The notes: generated by a model not told the origin, from the letters alone. 10,405 bases of DNA from Fusobacteriaceae bacterium UBA2433 (GCA_002342785.1 DDQV01000059.1:1-10405); one strand, 5' to 3'. Counted from the stretch's first letter, positions 1 through 5,655 are shown. Numbers and translations are program-made.

Positions 1-7
1 ACTAATA

Positions 8-27
8 AAAAATATCAAAATATTTTT
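8..27. repeat. Short AT-only inverted repeat
   Basis: AAAAATAT (8-15) and ATATTTTT (20-27) are perfect reverse complements around a 4-base loop. It sits directly beside the hairpin at 27-48. In DNA this AT-rich an 8-bp match can arise by chance. No function is assigned. Confidence 0.4.
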
Positions 28-48
28 ATAGTGGTTCTTTCCACTGTA
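27..48. repeat. Hairpin in the putative leader
   Basis: AGTGG (30-34) pairs perfectly with CCACT (41-45) around TTCTTT. The stem extends to 27-34/41-48 with one G-T pair. Neither strand has an adjacent uniform T run, so it does not look like an intrinsic terminator. It may be a structural element of the leader RNA. Confidence 0.5.
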
Positions 49-62
49 CACCTTAATCGATT

Positions 63-83
63 GTTTAAAACAATGTTTTAAAC
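63..83. repeat. 9-bp perfect inverted repeat
   Basis: GTTTAAAAC (63-71) and GTTTTAAAC (75-83) are exact reverse complements with a 3-base spacer. The minus-strand transcript would fold here into a tight hairpin. It could be part of an RNA processing stem or a protein-binding site. There is no adjacent T tract supporting termination. Confidence 0.55.
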
Positions 84-173
84 GACAATTGAGTTTTTAA
101 TTTACATTTTTTTCTATATTTAACTTTCAATGTCCCTTTATATCTCGTTCGGTTTCCCTTACGGACAAGAAGA

Positions 174-202
174 AGTATACCGTACTTATTATTTTACGTC
201 AA
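174..202 (-). promoter_or_regulatory. Strong minus-strand sigma-70-type promoter with upstream A-tract
   Basis: On the minus strand, TTGACG (202-197) and TATACT (179-174) are separated by exactly 17 bases, one mismatch from consensus in each hexamer. An uninterrupted run of 11 A (minus strand, 225-215) lies 13-23 bases upstream of the -35, where an UP element would contact the alpha subunit of RNA polymerase. Transcription should start near 167 and run off the left edge. The promoter is divergent from the flavoprotein gene at 439. Confidence 0.75.
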
Positions 203-340
203 GAATTTTATTTGTTTTTTTTTTTACACCTTTTATTTAAGATCAAACCTACTATAAATATATACAACAAATAAAATATATAATTTTTCTTAATTTTAAA
301 CTTATTCTTAACACTTTATTTTTTTAAATTTTTTCTATAA

Positions 341-370
341 AATCTTAAAAAATATAAATTTTTTAAGATT
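341..370. repeat. 13-bp perfect palindrome upstream of the flavoprotein gene
   Basis: AATCTTAAAAAAT (341-353) and ATTTTTTAAGATT (358-370) are exact reverse complements with a 4-base spacer. The palindrome ends about 25 bases upstream of the extended -10 of the next gene, so it spans roughly -40 to -70 of that promoter, a usual place for a regulator site. It is not followed by a T run on the plus strand, and on the minus strand only TTTTAT follows. An operator or cruciform is as likely as a weak leftward terminator. The rest of 240-340 is AT-rich and shows nothing else recognisable. Confidence 0.55.
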
Positions 371-394
371 AATTATAAATTTATTTGTCTATTA

Positions 395-403
395 TGATAT
401 ACT
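395..403 (+). promoter_or_regulatory. Extended -10 promoter for the flavoprotein gene
   Basis: TGATATACT carries the TGn extension (395-397) directly in front of TATACT (398-403). No good -35 is present 16-18 bases upstream, which is typical of extended -10 promoters. The start would be near 410, giving a leader of about 29 bases before the ATG at 439. Confidence 0.5.
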
Positions 404-438
404 ATATAGTCTAAATATCATTATAAAAGGAAGTATCT

Positions 439-1668
439 ATGAAAACTTATGAATATATAGTTGTAGGTGGAGGTCCTGCTGGTATATTTTCTGCTATATA
501 TGCAGGAAACCTCGGAATAAAAACTGCAATTTTAGAAAAAAAAAATAAAATAGGAAAAAAAATATTAATCTCTGGTTCCGGTCAATGTAATATTACTCAT
601 ACAGGAGAAGTTAAAGAATTTTTAACTAAATATGGAAACCACGGAAAATTTTTACGAACAGCAATCTATAAATACTCCCCTAAAGATCTGCAAAAATTTT
701 TTAAAGATAATGGATTAGAGTTACTTCCTAGGGAAGATGGAAAAATATTCCCTAAAACTAAACGATCCGTAGATGTTGTAGAACTACTTTATACTTTATG
801 TAAAAAATTTAATGTTGATATTATAGAAGAATGTGAAGTTTTAACTATAAAACATAAAAATAATTTCACTTTAAATACAACTTTAGGTAATTTTGTATCT
901 AAAAATATTTTACTCTCTACTGGAGGTGTTACATATCCTCAAACAGGTAGCGATGGTCAGGGATATAGCTTAGCTAAAAATTTAGGACATAAAATAATAA
1001 AACCAAAACCATGTCTTACTCCTGTGTATATAAAAGATTTCCCCTTTACTAATTTAGCTGGGATATCTTTTAAAAATATCTCTATCAGTATTTTTGATGA
1101 AACAAAAAAAAATAATGAGTCCAAAGGAGATATTTTATTTACCCATAAAAATTTAAGCGGTCCAGGAATTTTAGATAACTCAAGATATATAAAAAAAGGA
1201 AATAAAATTTCATTTAATTTTATAGATACAACTTTAGAACAATTTAAAGAAAACTTTATAAAATACACCAATGATCACGGCAAAAATTTGACTAAAACTT
1301 TTTTAAATACTTATAATCTCCCTGAAAGATTTATAAAACATATCCTATTTGTAGCTGAAATATCTGAATGTTTAAAGATCTCTAGTTTAAATAAAAAAAT
1401 AAGAGATAACCTTGGAAAACTTCTTATAGATTATCAATATGAAATAACAAAATTAGATGGTATAGATGTAGGTATGGCTACTAACGGTGGTATAAATTTA
1501 AAAGAAATCGACTCTAAAACTATGGAATCTAAATTAATTAAAGGTCTTTATTTTGGTGGAGAGATAATGGATATAGACGGTGATACTGGTGGATATAACA
1601 TTCAGGCTGCAATATCAACAGGAATATTAGCTGCAAGAAATATAAAAATAGTTAACGATAGAAAATAA
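439..1668 (+). CDS. HI0933/BaiN-family NAD(P)/FAD-dependent oxidoreductase
   Basis: Complete 409-residue flavoprotein of the HI0933/YhiN/BaiN family, often annotated as an aminoacetone-oxidase-family FAD-binding enzyme. The N-terminal Rossmann motif GGGPAG (residues 10-15) with a glutamate at 33 binds the FAD adenosine. ISGSGQCN (44-51), the TGGVTYPQTGSDGQGY block (about 160-177), FTHKNLSGPG, and the C-terminal run from TMESKL (361) through GGYNIQ (384-389) are family signatures in their usual order. It has no signal peptide or membrane segment, so it should be cytoplasmic. The ATG is preceded by GGAAG at 429-433, a modest ribosome site. Family membership is secure but the substrate is not: a few members act on bile-acid intermediates and most are uncharacterised. 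It has its own promoter, and the next gene follows after 80 bases without a clear terminator. Confidence 0.9.
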   Translation: MKTYEYIVVGGGPAGIFSAIYAGNLGIKTAILEKKNKIGKKILISGSGQCNITHTGEVKEFLTKYGNHGKFLRTAIYKYSPKDLQKFFKDNGLELLPREDGKIFPKTKRSVDVVELLYTLCKKFNVDIIEECEVLTIKHKNNFTLNTTLGNFVSKNILLSTGGVTYPQTGSDGQGYSLAKNLGHKIIKPKPCLTPVYIKDFPFTNLAGISFKNISISIFDETKKNNESKGDILFTHKNLSGPGILDNSRYIKKGNKISFNFIDTTLEQFKENFIKYTNDHGKNLTKTFLNTYNLPERFIKHILFVAEISECLKISSLNKKIRDNLGKLLIDYQYEITKLDGIDVGMATNGGINLKEIDSKTMESKLIKGLYFGGEIMDIDGDTGGYNIQAAISTGILAARNIKIVNDRK

Positions 1669-1748
1669 AAAATATTTAATACTTACTCTAAATAATCTAT
1701 ACAAAAAATTTGTAAAAAAATAATAAAATTTAGGAGGAATATCTCAAT

Positions 1749-2408
1749 ATGAAATTAGAAAAAATTAAGGAATTTAAACAATTTGCCAGTGAGGTTATAT
1801 TGAAAGTTTTAATAAAAATGGATAAAGATTTTCAGAACTACCAAAATTTAGATGACTATGACGGAATGCAAAAAATTAAATTAGAATTTATTCCAAAGTA
1901 CGAAAAACTTTACCTTGAATTCTCTAATAATATTTCAGAAAATTTAGATGATTTTGACGACGAAAAAATAGAATCTCTAATGTCTATTATCAATGATATT
2001 ATGAAACTTCATAATATCGATATTGATTATATCTTAAATGATATAGACAAAAGAAAAAATTTGAAAGAAAAATCTGGTGCACAAGTCGTAAAAAGATTAT
2101 TTCAATATCAAATAAAAGAGTTAGAATCAAAGATGAAAAAATTATTAGAACAAGCTGATACTATCTTAGATGCAGAAGCAAAATTAGAAACTGAACTAAG
2201 AGATGCCATACAAGAAACTAATCAAATGAGAATCCTAGATCAACTAGTTATAGTGAGAAGTAAATGGAGTATCTTAGAGAAAAAAACTATTCAATGTAAA
2301 ACAGCACTTGATCAATTAAAAGAATCTTTAGAAAAAAAATGGACTTATGATATCTATGGTACTATATCTCAAGAGGAATTAAAAAAAGTTTTTAATTTAA
2401 AAAAATAA
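1749..2408 (+). CDS. Uncharacterised charged helical (coiled-coil-like) protein
   Basis: I do not recognise this 219-residue protein. It starts at an ATG 11 bases after a strong AGGAGG (1732-1737), so the start is well supported. It has no signal peptide, membrane segment or metal-binding motif, and a single cysteine (C183). Residues 1-100 are acidic and helical, with an Asp/Glu-rich patch at about 64-75. Residues 105-197 are a long Lys/Glu/Leu-rich amphipathic stretch with heptad-like hydrophobic spacing, suggesting a coiled coil or helical bundle. The C-terminus ends in basic residues. It is likely cytoplasmic and perhaps oligomeric. It sits between a flavoprotein and envelope-directed prolyl isomerases, which gives little functional clue. 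No terminator is evident after it, so read-through into the cyclophilin genes is possible. Confidence 0.75.
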   Translation: MKLEKIKEFKQFASEVILKVLIKMDKDFQNYQNLDDYDGMQKIKLEFIPKYEKLYLEFSNNISENLDDFDDEKIESLMSIINDIMKLHNIDIDYILNDIDKRKNLKEKSGAQVVKRLFQYQIKELESKMKKLLEQADTILDAEAKLETELRDAIQETNQMRILDQLVIVRSKWSILEKKTIQCKTALDQLKESLEKKWTYDIYGTISQEELKKVFNLKK

Positions 2409-2486
2409 AGAAAAATTATATTATGTTTTATTTTTTTAATTATATTTATAAATAATTTCCTATGTTTCCTATAAAATATTAGGTTA

Positions 2487-2504
2487 ATCTAGTTTTTTCT
2501 AGAT
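2487..2504. repeat. Inverted repeat just upstream of the cyclophilin promoter
   Basis: ATCTAG (2487-2492) and CTAGAT (2499-2504) are exact reverse complements around six T. The repeat ends one base before the -35 of the promoter at 2506. The position fits a regulator site, but a 6-bp arm is weak evidence. Confidence 0.35.
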
Positions 2505-2505
2505 A

Positions 2506-2534
2506 TTGCACAAGTCAAATTACTATGTTAAAAT
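2506..2534 (+). promoter_or_regulatory. Promoter for the cyclophilin pair
   Basis: TTGCAC (2506-2511) and TAAAAT (2529-2534) are 17 bases apart, and TGT precedes the -10 (2526-2528), giving an extended -10 as well. The start would be near 2541. That lies downstream of the GGAGG (2535-2539) that serves the ATG at 2551. RNA from this promoter would therefore have only about 10 leader bases and no ribosome site for that ATG, while keeping the internal site at 2661. Confidence 0.5.
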
Positions 2535-2550
2535 GGAGGTATATTTCGAT

Positions 2551-3174
2551 ATGAATACAGGAATTAAAATTACAATAAATGTGGTAGTCATCTTAATTAT
2601 CATATTTTTTGTTATGAAAAGAAAAACAAATAATACAAAAACCGCAACTATAATACAAAAGGAGGCAACAATCGTGTCAAATACAAACTTAATTGCAACA
2701 ATCAAAACTAACAAAGGGGATATAAATATAACATTATTTCCAAATGAAACACCATTTACAGTACTTAACTTTGTAAATTTAGCTCAAAAAGGATACTATA
2801 ACAACTTAAAATTTCATAGAGTTATTGCAGACTTTATGATTCAAGGTGGATGCCCACTAGGTACAGGTACAGGTGGACCAGGATACAATTTTAAAGATGA
2901 ATTTGTAAAGGAATTAGTATTTGATAAACCTGGAATTTTAGCTATGGCAAACTCTGGTCCTAATACAAACGGTTCTCAATTTTTTATCACTCATACAGAA
3001 ACTTCATGGTTAAATTACAAACATACTATCTTTGGAGAAGTTGTATCTTCTGAAGATCAAGATGTAGTTAACAAAATAGCTCAAAATGATATCATTGAAA
3101 CTATTGAAATTAATGGAGATGTAGAACCATTTTTAGAAGCAAATAAAGACCTCTTAGCTGAATTAAACAAATAA
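2551..3174 (+). CDS. Cyclophilin-type peptidylprolyl isomerase with N-terminal membrane anchor
   Basis: Catalyses cis-trans isomerisation of Xaa-Pro bonds in protein folding. From the ATG at 2551 it is 207 residues. Residues 8-22 are a very hydrophobic segment followed by KRK, predicting an N-in anchor with the enzyme outside the cytoplasm; residues 23-46 are a linker and 47-207 the cyclophilin domain. The active-site set is complete: FHR (R90), FMIQ (F95, M96, Q98), GSQFF (Q143, F145) and WLNYKH (W153, L154, H158). I chose ATG 2551 because GGAGG lies at 2535-2539, whereas the in-frame TTG at 2506 coincides with the likely -35. An in-frame GTG at 2674 (codon 42) has a better ribosome site and would give a soluble 166-residue form. 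The lipoprotein paralogue follows 41 bases later, probably in the same operon. Confidence 0.88.
   Translation: MNTGIKITINVVVILIIIFFVMKRKTNNTKTATIIQKEATIVSNTNLIATIKTNKGDINITLFPNETPFTVLNFVNLAQKGYYNNLKFHRVIADFMIQGGCPLGTGTGGPGYNFKDEFVKELVFDKPGILAMANSGPNTNGSQFFITHTETSWLNYKHTIFGEVVSSEDQDVVNKIAQNDIIETIEINGDVEPFLEANKDLLAELNK
2657..2676 (+). promoter_or_regulatory. Strong internal ribosome site with in-frame GTG start
   Basis: AAAAGGAGG (2657-2665) lies 8 bases before GTG 2674-2676, which is codon 42 of the cyclophilin frame. It is one of the best Shine-Dalgarno matches in the window, with near-ideal spacing. Starting there removes the membrane anchor and leaves a compact cytoplasmic cyclophilin beginning MSNTNLIATI. 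Confidence 0.6.
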
Positions 3175-3215
3175 TTTCTTAACTTAAATTAACTCTAAAA
3201 TTCGGAGGTATACAC

Positions 3216-4040
3216 ATGAAAAAAATATCACTTATTTCTGCAGTCCTTTTTCTTTTTCTTTTTCTTTTAGGAGGGTGTTCATCTATTAGAAAAGCTCAAA
3301 AAGCAGGAGAGGTTGCAAAAATAAATAATATAAAAGCAACAATAGTTACCACTCAAGGAGATATCAATTTCTATCTCTATCCAGAAGCTGCCCCTATTAC
3401 AGTAGCAAATTTTATTAACTTATCTAAAAGAGGTTTTTACGATAATCTAAAATTTCATAGAGTTGTAGAAAATTTTATGGCTCAAGGAGGAGATCCTTTA
3501 GAAAATGGTCTAGGTGGTCCTGGTTATAAGATCGAAGATGAATTCGTAGAATGGTTAGACTTTTATCAAACAGGTATATTAGCTATGGCGAATGCCGGTC
3601 CTAATACTGGTGGTTCTCAATTTTTTATGACAATGTACGCCGCGGATTGGTTAAATCAAAAACATACAGTATTTGGAGAAGTTATTTCTGATAGTGATTT
3701 AGGAATTATTAGAAAATTAGAAGTAGGAGATAAGATCAAAGAAATAAGATTTGAAGGAGATGTAGACTTTTTCTTAGCACTTGAAAAAGATAGAGTCGAA
3801 TTTTGGAATGAGACTTTAGATAAAAACTTTCCAAATTTACAAAGTTATCCTATAAAAGATATTACTGATCCTATTTTTACTGAAACTTACATCAACTATA
3901 AAGATGAATTAGAAAGAATACAAAAAACAAAGTTAAAAACTAATAAACCTTATGATCCAAAATTTATTCCTGCTTGGATAAGATATATCGATAATAAATA
4001 TACTGAATCAAAAAATAAATCAGAAGTTATAAAAAAATAA
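3216..4040 (+). CDS. Cyclophilin-type peptidylprolyl isomerase lipoprotein
   Basis: A 274-residue paralogue of the preceding gene. The N-terminus is a lipoprotein signal: basic MKK, a Leu/Phe core, then lipobox L18-G19-G20-C21, so the mature protein should be lipidated at C21 and held in the envelope. Serine after the cysteine would favour outer-membrane sorting if E. coli-like rules apply (inference). The cyclophilin domain spans about 39-185 with all active-site residues: R82, F87, M88, Q90, Q135, F137, W145, L146 and H150. Residues 190-274 are a charged C-terminal extension absent from the first copy, which I cannot assign to a domain. The ATG has GGAGG at 3204-3208, 7 bases upstream. The domain and the GDV-x-x-FL tail are similar in both copies, supporting duplication. 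The gene ends just before a strong terminator. Confidence 0.92.
   Translation: MKKISLISAVLFLFLFLLGGCSSIRKAQKAGEVAKINNIKATIVTTQGDINFYLYPEAAPITVANFINLSKRGFYDNLKFHRVVENFMAQGGDPLENGLGGPGYKIEDEFVEWLDFYQTGILAMANAGPNTGGSQFFMTMYAADWLNQKHTVFGEVISDSDLGIIRKLEVGDKIKEIRFEGDVDFFLALEKDRVEFWNETLDKNFPNLQSYPIKDITDPIFTETYINYKDELERIQKTKLKTNKPYDPKFIPAWIRYIDNKYTESKNKSEVIKK
3246..3268 (+). repeat. Tandem hexamer (CTTTTT) repeat inside the lipoprotein signal sequence
   Basis: Three full CTTTTT units (3246-3263) plus CTTTT (3264-3268) encode the alternating Leu-Phe core of the signal peptide. The unit is two codons long, so slippage would lengthen or shorten the hydrophobic core by two residues without breaking the frame. 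Confidence 0.6.
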
Positions 4041-4045
4041 TTAAG

Positions 4046-4087
4046 AAAAAGATAATTTCACTCAATCGAGGGAGTTATCTTTTTTTT
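4046..4087 (+). terminator. Intrinsic terminator after the cyclophilin pair
   Basis: AAAAAGATAA (4046-4055) pairs perfectly with TTATCTTTTT (4075-4084). An inner CTC/GAG stem can form around AATC, and the structure runs into eight consecutive T (4080-4087). It begins six bases after the lipoprotein stop codon and separates the cyclophilin unit from the MocR gene. The A run on the left arm could let it work on both strands. Confidence 0.8.
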
Positions 4088-4104
4088 ATTAAAATAGATT
4101 GTCT

Positions 4105-4133
4105 TTGACACCCTTATAGGCCTAATATATAAT
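4105..4133 (+). promoter_or_regulatory. Perfect consensus sigma-70-type promoter of the MocR gene
   Basis: TTGACA (4105-4110) and TATAAT (4128-4133) are both exact consensus hexamers with an ideal 17-base spacer. Transcription should start near 4140. Such a strong promoter in front of a regulator usually implies repression, and palindromes lie in the spacer (4117-4124) and just after the start (4148-4161). Confidence 0.85.
4117..4124. promoter_or_regulatory. Candidate operator inside the promoter spacer
   Basis: TAGGCCTA is a perfect 8-bp palindrome between the -35 and -10 boxes, and its GGCC stands out in very AT-rich DNA. A protein bound here would block RNA polymerase directly. Short length keeps confidence low. 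Confidence 0.35.
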
Positions 4134-4147
4134 ATATTTAATAGAAA

Positions 4148-4161
4148 TATACAGGTGTATA
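4148..4161. promoter_or_regulatory. Candidate operator just downstream of the MocR transcription start
   Basis: TATACA (4148-4153) and TGTATA (4156-4161) are exact reverse complements around GG, about 8-21 bases after the expected start. Palindromes with TGTATA/TATACA half-sites resemble many GntR-family operators, so autorepression by the product of this gene is the simplest idea. I see no second copy upstream of the aminotransferase or carboxylase genes. Confidence 0.45.
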
Positions 4162-4183
4162 ATTACAATAAAGGAGAGATAAA

Positions 4184-5575
4184 ATGAAATTAAATAGTCA
4201 ACAGCCACTCTATCTTCAAATCTATGAAATGATCAAGCAAGATATTATTGAAAATAAATACACAAAAAATGAAAAACTTCCATCTATTCGAAATTTAGCA
4301 AAAAAATTAGGTGTCAACAATGTAACTATTGTTAAAACTTATGATACATTAGAAAAAGATTTATATGTTTATAAAAAAAGAGGAAGTGGAGTTTATGTAA
4401 ATAATCTCAATATTAGAAAAAATTTTTTAGAGGAAGAGATCATTATGGAAAATTTTCAATATGGAAGACTAGAAGTAAATTGTAAAATTAATTTTGCTAA
4501 TAGTAATCCCAATGGAAATTATTTTCCTATAAAAAAATTTAAAGATTGTATAAATTATGTAATAGATAGGGACCAAGAAAAAATATTTGCCTATGAAGAC
4601 CCAAAAGGTTATATAGAATTAAGAAATACCATTTCAAAACATTTAGAAACTGAAAAAATAATAGTCCCTCCTAAATATATCCAAATAATTTCAGGAGCCC
4701 AGCAAGGAATCGATCTTATAACGAAATCTTTAATTCACTTTGGAGACAAAGTCATCATTGAAAATCCTAGTTATTCTGGAGCCATTACTTCTTTTAAAAG
4801 AGGTGGGGCCAAGGTTATAGATATTCCATTATTAAAAGATGGAATTGATCTAGATATCTTAAATAATATTTTAATAAAAGAAAAAATTTCATATCTATAT
4901 CTTATGACAAATTTTCAAAATCCTACTGGGATCTCTTACTCTAAAAAAAATAAATTAAAAATTCTAGCATTAGCTAAAAAATACAATTTTTATATAATTG
5001 AAGATGATTCTAGTTCTGATCTTTATTATAAAAATAAACCTTTTTCTTTAAAGTCTATGGATACTAATGAAAAAGTAATCTATATTAAAAGTTATTCTAG
5101 AATATTTATGCCTGGACTCAGATTAGGATTTTTGATAGCTCCTAAAGATAAACTAAAATATATATCTTTTACTAAATATCACACTGATATATCTACACCA
5201 GGTTTAATACAAAGAGCCTTTGAACACTATCTTAATTCTCCTTTATGGGAAATACATACTAAAAAATTGAGAATCATCTATAAGAAAAAATTTGAAGTAG
5301 CTTATAATCTATTAAAAAAAATAGACCATCTTGAGTTGTTTGCTATTCCACAAGGTGGTCTATATTTTTGGGTGAAATTAGAAAACATTACTAGTGAGGC
5401 TCTCTTTCTAAAAGCTCTTCAAAAAAAAGTAGGAATTCTCCCAGGATCTATATTCAAATTAAATGAAAAAAGTGAAGGATGGGTAAGACTTTGTTTTGCT
5501 GATGTAGAGATAGAAGAGATAAAAAAAGGGTTAAAAATTTTAAAAGAATCTGTAGAAAAACTTCACAAATTATAA
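4184..5575 (+). CDS. MocR-type GntR regulator with aminotransferase-like domain lacking the PLP lysine
   Basis: A 463-residue fusion of a GntR winged helix (about 7-73, with KLPSIRNLAKKLGVNNVTI as the recognition region) to a fold-type I aminotransferase domain (about 100-460), the MocR/GabR/PdxR architecture. Members normally bind PLP or its adduct as effector and regulate amino-acid, B6 or GABA genes. NPTG (246-249), EDD (273-275), GLRLG (311-315) and the C-terminal WVRLCF are kept. Where the family has the Schiff-base lysine (S-F-S-K), this protein has S-Y-S-R, with R306 encoded by AGA at 5099-5101. K302, four residues earlier, is the nearest lysine. It may bind effector non-covalently or be PLP-independent. 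The ATG follows GGAG at 4173-4176. A consensus promoter and palindromes precede it, suggesting autoregulation. The downstream aminotransferase and carboxylase are possible targets by proximity only. Confidence 0.9.
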   Translation: MKLNSQQPLYLQIYEMIKQDIIENKYTKNEKLPSIRNLAKKLGVNNVTIVKTYDTLEKDLYVYKKRGSGVYVNNLNIRKNFLEEEIIMENFQYGRLEVNCKINFANSNPNGNYFPIKKFKDCINYVIDRDQEKIFAYEDPKGYIELRNTISKHLETEKIIVPPKYIQIISGAQQGIDLITKSLIHFGDKVIIENPSYSGAITSFKRGGAKVIDIPLLKDGIDLDILNNILIKEKISYLYLMTNFQNPTGISYSKKNKLKILALAKKYNFYIIEDDSSSDLYYKNKPFSLKSMDTNEKVIYIKSYSRIFMPGLRLGFLIAPKDKLKYISFTKYHTDISTPGLIQRAFEHYLNSPLWEIHTKKLRIIYKKKFEVAYNLLKKIDHLELFAIPQGGLYFWVKLENITSEALFLKALQKKVGILPGSIFKLNEKSEGWVRLCFADVEIEEIKKGLKILKESVEKLHKL

Positions 5576-5601
5576 AAAATTAAAGATCTATAGTTTTTTC
5601 G

Positions 5602-5630
5602 TCTAAATACTATACTATTTAGATATTTTT
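5602..5630 (+). terminator. Probable intrinsic terminator after the MocR gene
   Basis: TCTAAATA (5602-5609) pairs perfectly with TATTTAGA (5616-5623) around CTATAC, followed by TATTTTT (5624-5630). The stem is AT-rich, so termination may be incomplete. It would separate the regulator from the aminotransferase-carboxylase unit. Confidence 0.5.
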
Positions 5631-5649
5631 ATTCCTATTAATTTTTTAG

Positions 5650-5655
5650 TATAAT
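5650..5655 (+). promoter_or_regulatory. Possible -10 box for the aminotransferase gene
   Basis: TATAAT (5650-5655) is an exact -10 match about 69 bases before the start codon. The matching -35 position (5627-5632, TTTTAT) is poor, so an activator or another promoter may be needed. A second TATAAT at 5698-5703 is too close to the ribosome site to be the promoter. Confidence 0.35.

Larger units (their letters stand above)
1..167 (-). other. Putative structured leader RNA, possibly rRNA-operon leader (runs off left edge)
   Basis: This stretch lies directly downstream of a strong minus-strand promoter, with a start expected near 167, and holds no convincing reading frame. Read on the minus strand it starts with a segment that can close GTCC (166-163) on GGAC (135-132) around a GGGAAACC loop. 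Next comes a stretch at about 134-119, GACATTGAAAGTTAAA, which resembles the boxA-like sequence of rRNA leaders and 16S-23S spacers in low-GC bacteria (as I recall it, ACATTGAAAACTA). Further on are a 9-bp hairpin (63-83) and TTAAGGTGTACAGTGGA (about 54-38), loosely like a 23S 5' end. Strong promoter, A-tract, boxA-like element and hairpins fit the leader of an rRNA operon lying beyond position 1. No 16S or 23S body is visible, so this remains inference. A long 5' UTR of an outward-facing protein gene is the alternative. Confidence 0.35.

Noticed and set aside
38..54. Truncated 23S rRNA 5' end on the minus strand
   Set aside because: Only about 17 bases resemble it, the following bases form a local hairpin instead of continuing the 23S sequence, so I do not annotate an rRNA gene.
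957..1271. Minus-strand open frame of 104 codons inside the flavoprotein gene
   Set aside because: It lies wholly within a strongly supported gene, has no ribosome site and its product has an unstructured Phe/Ile-rich composition typical of antisense reading of AT-rich coding DNA.
2506..2550. TTG start extending the first cyclophilin by 15 residues
   Set aside because: No ribosome site precedes it, the TTG is part of a likely -35 box, and a normal GGAGG-ATG lies at 2535-2553.
2523..2714. Minus-strand open frame opposite the cyclophilin anchor region
   Set aside because: The hydrophobic product is the antisense image of the anchor-coding stretch. No ribosome site or family resemblance.
2863..2880. 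Tandem GGTACA repeat in the first cyclophilin gene
   Set aside because: It encodes the normal Gly-Thr-Gly loop of bacterial cyclophilins, so protein constraint explains it.
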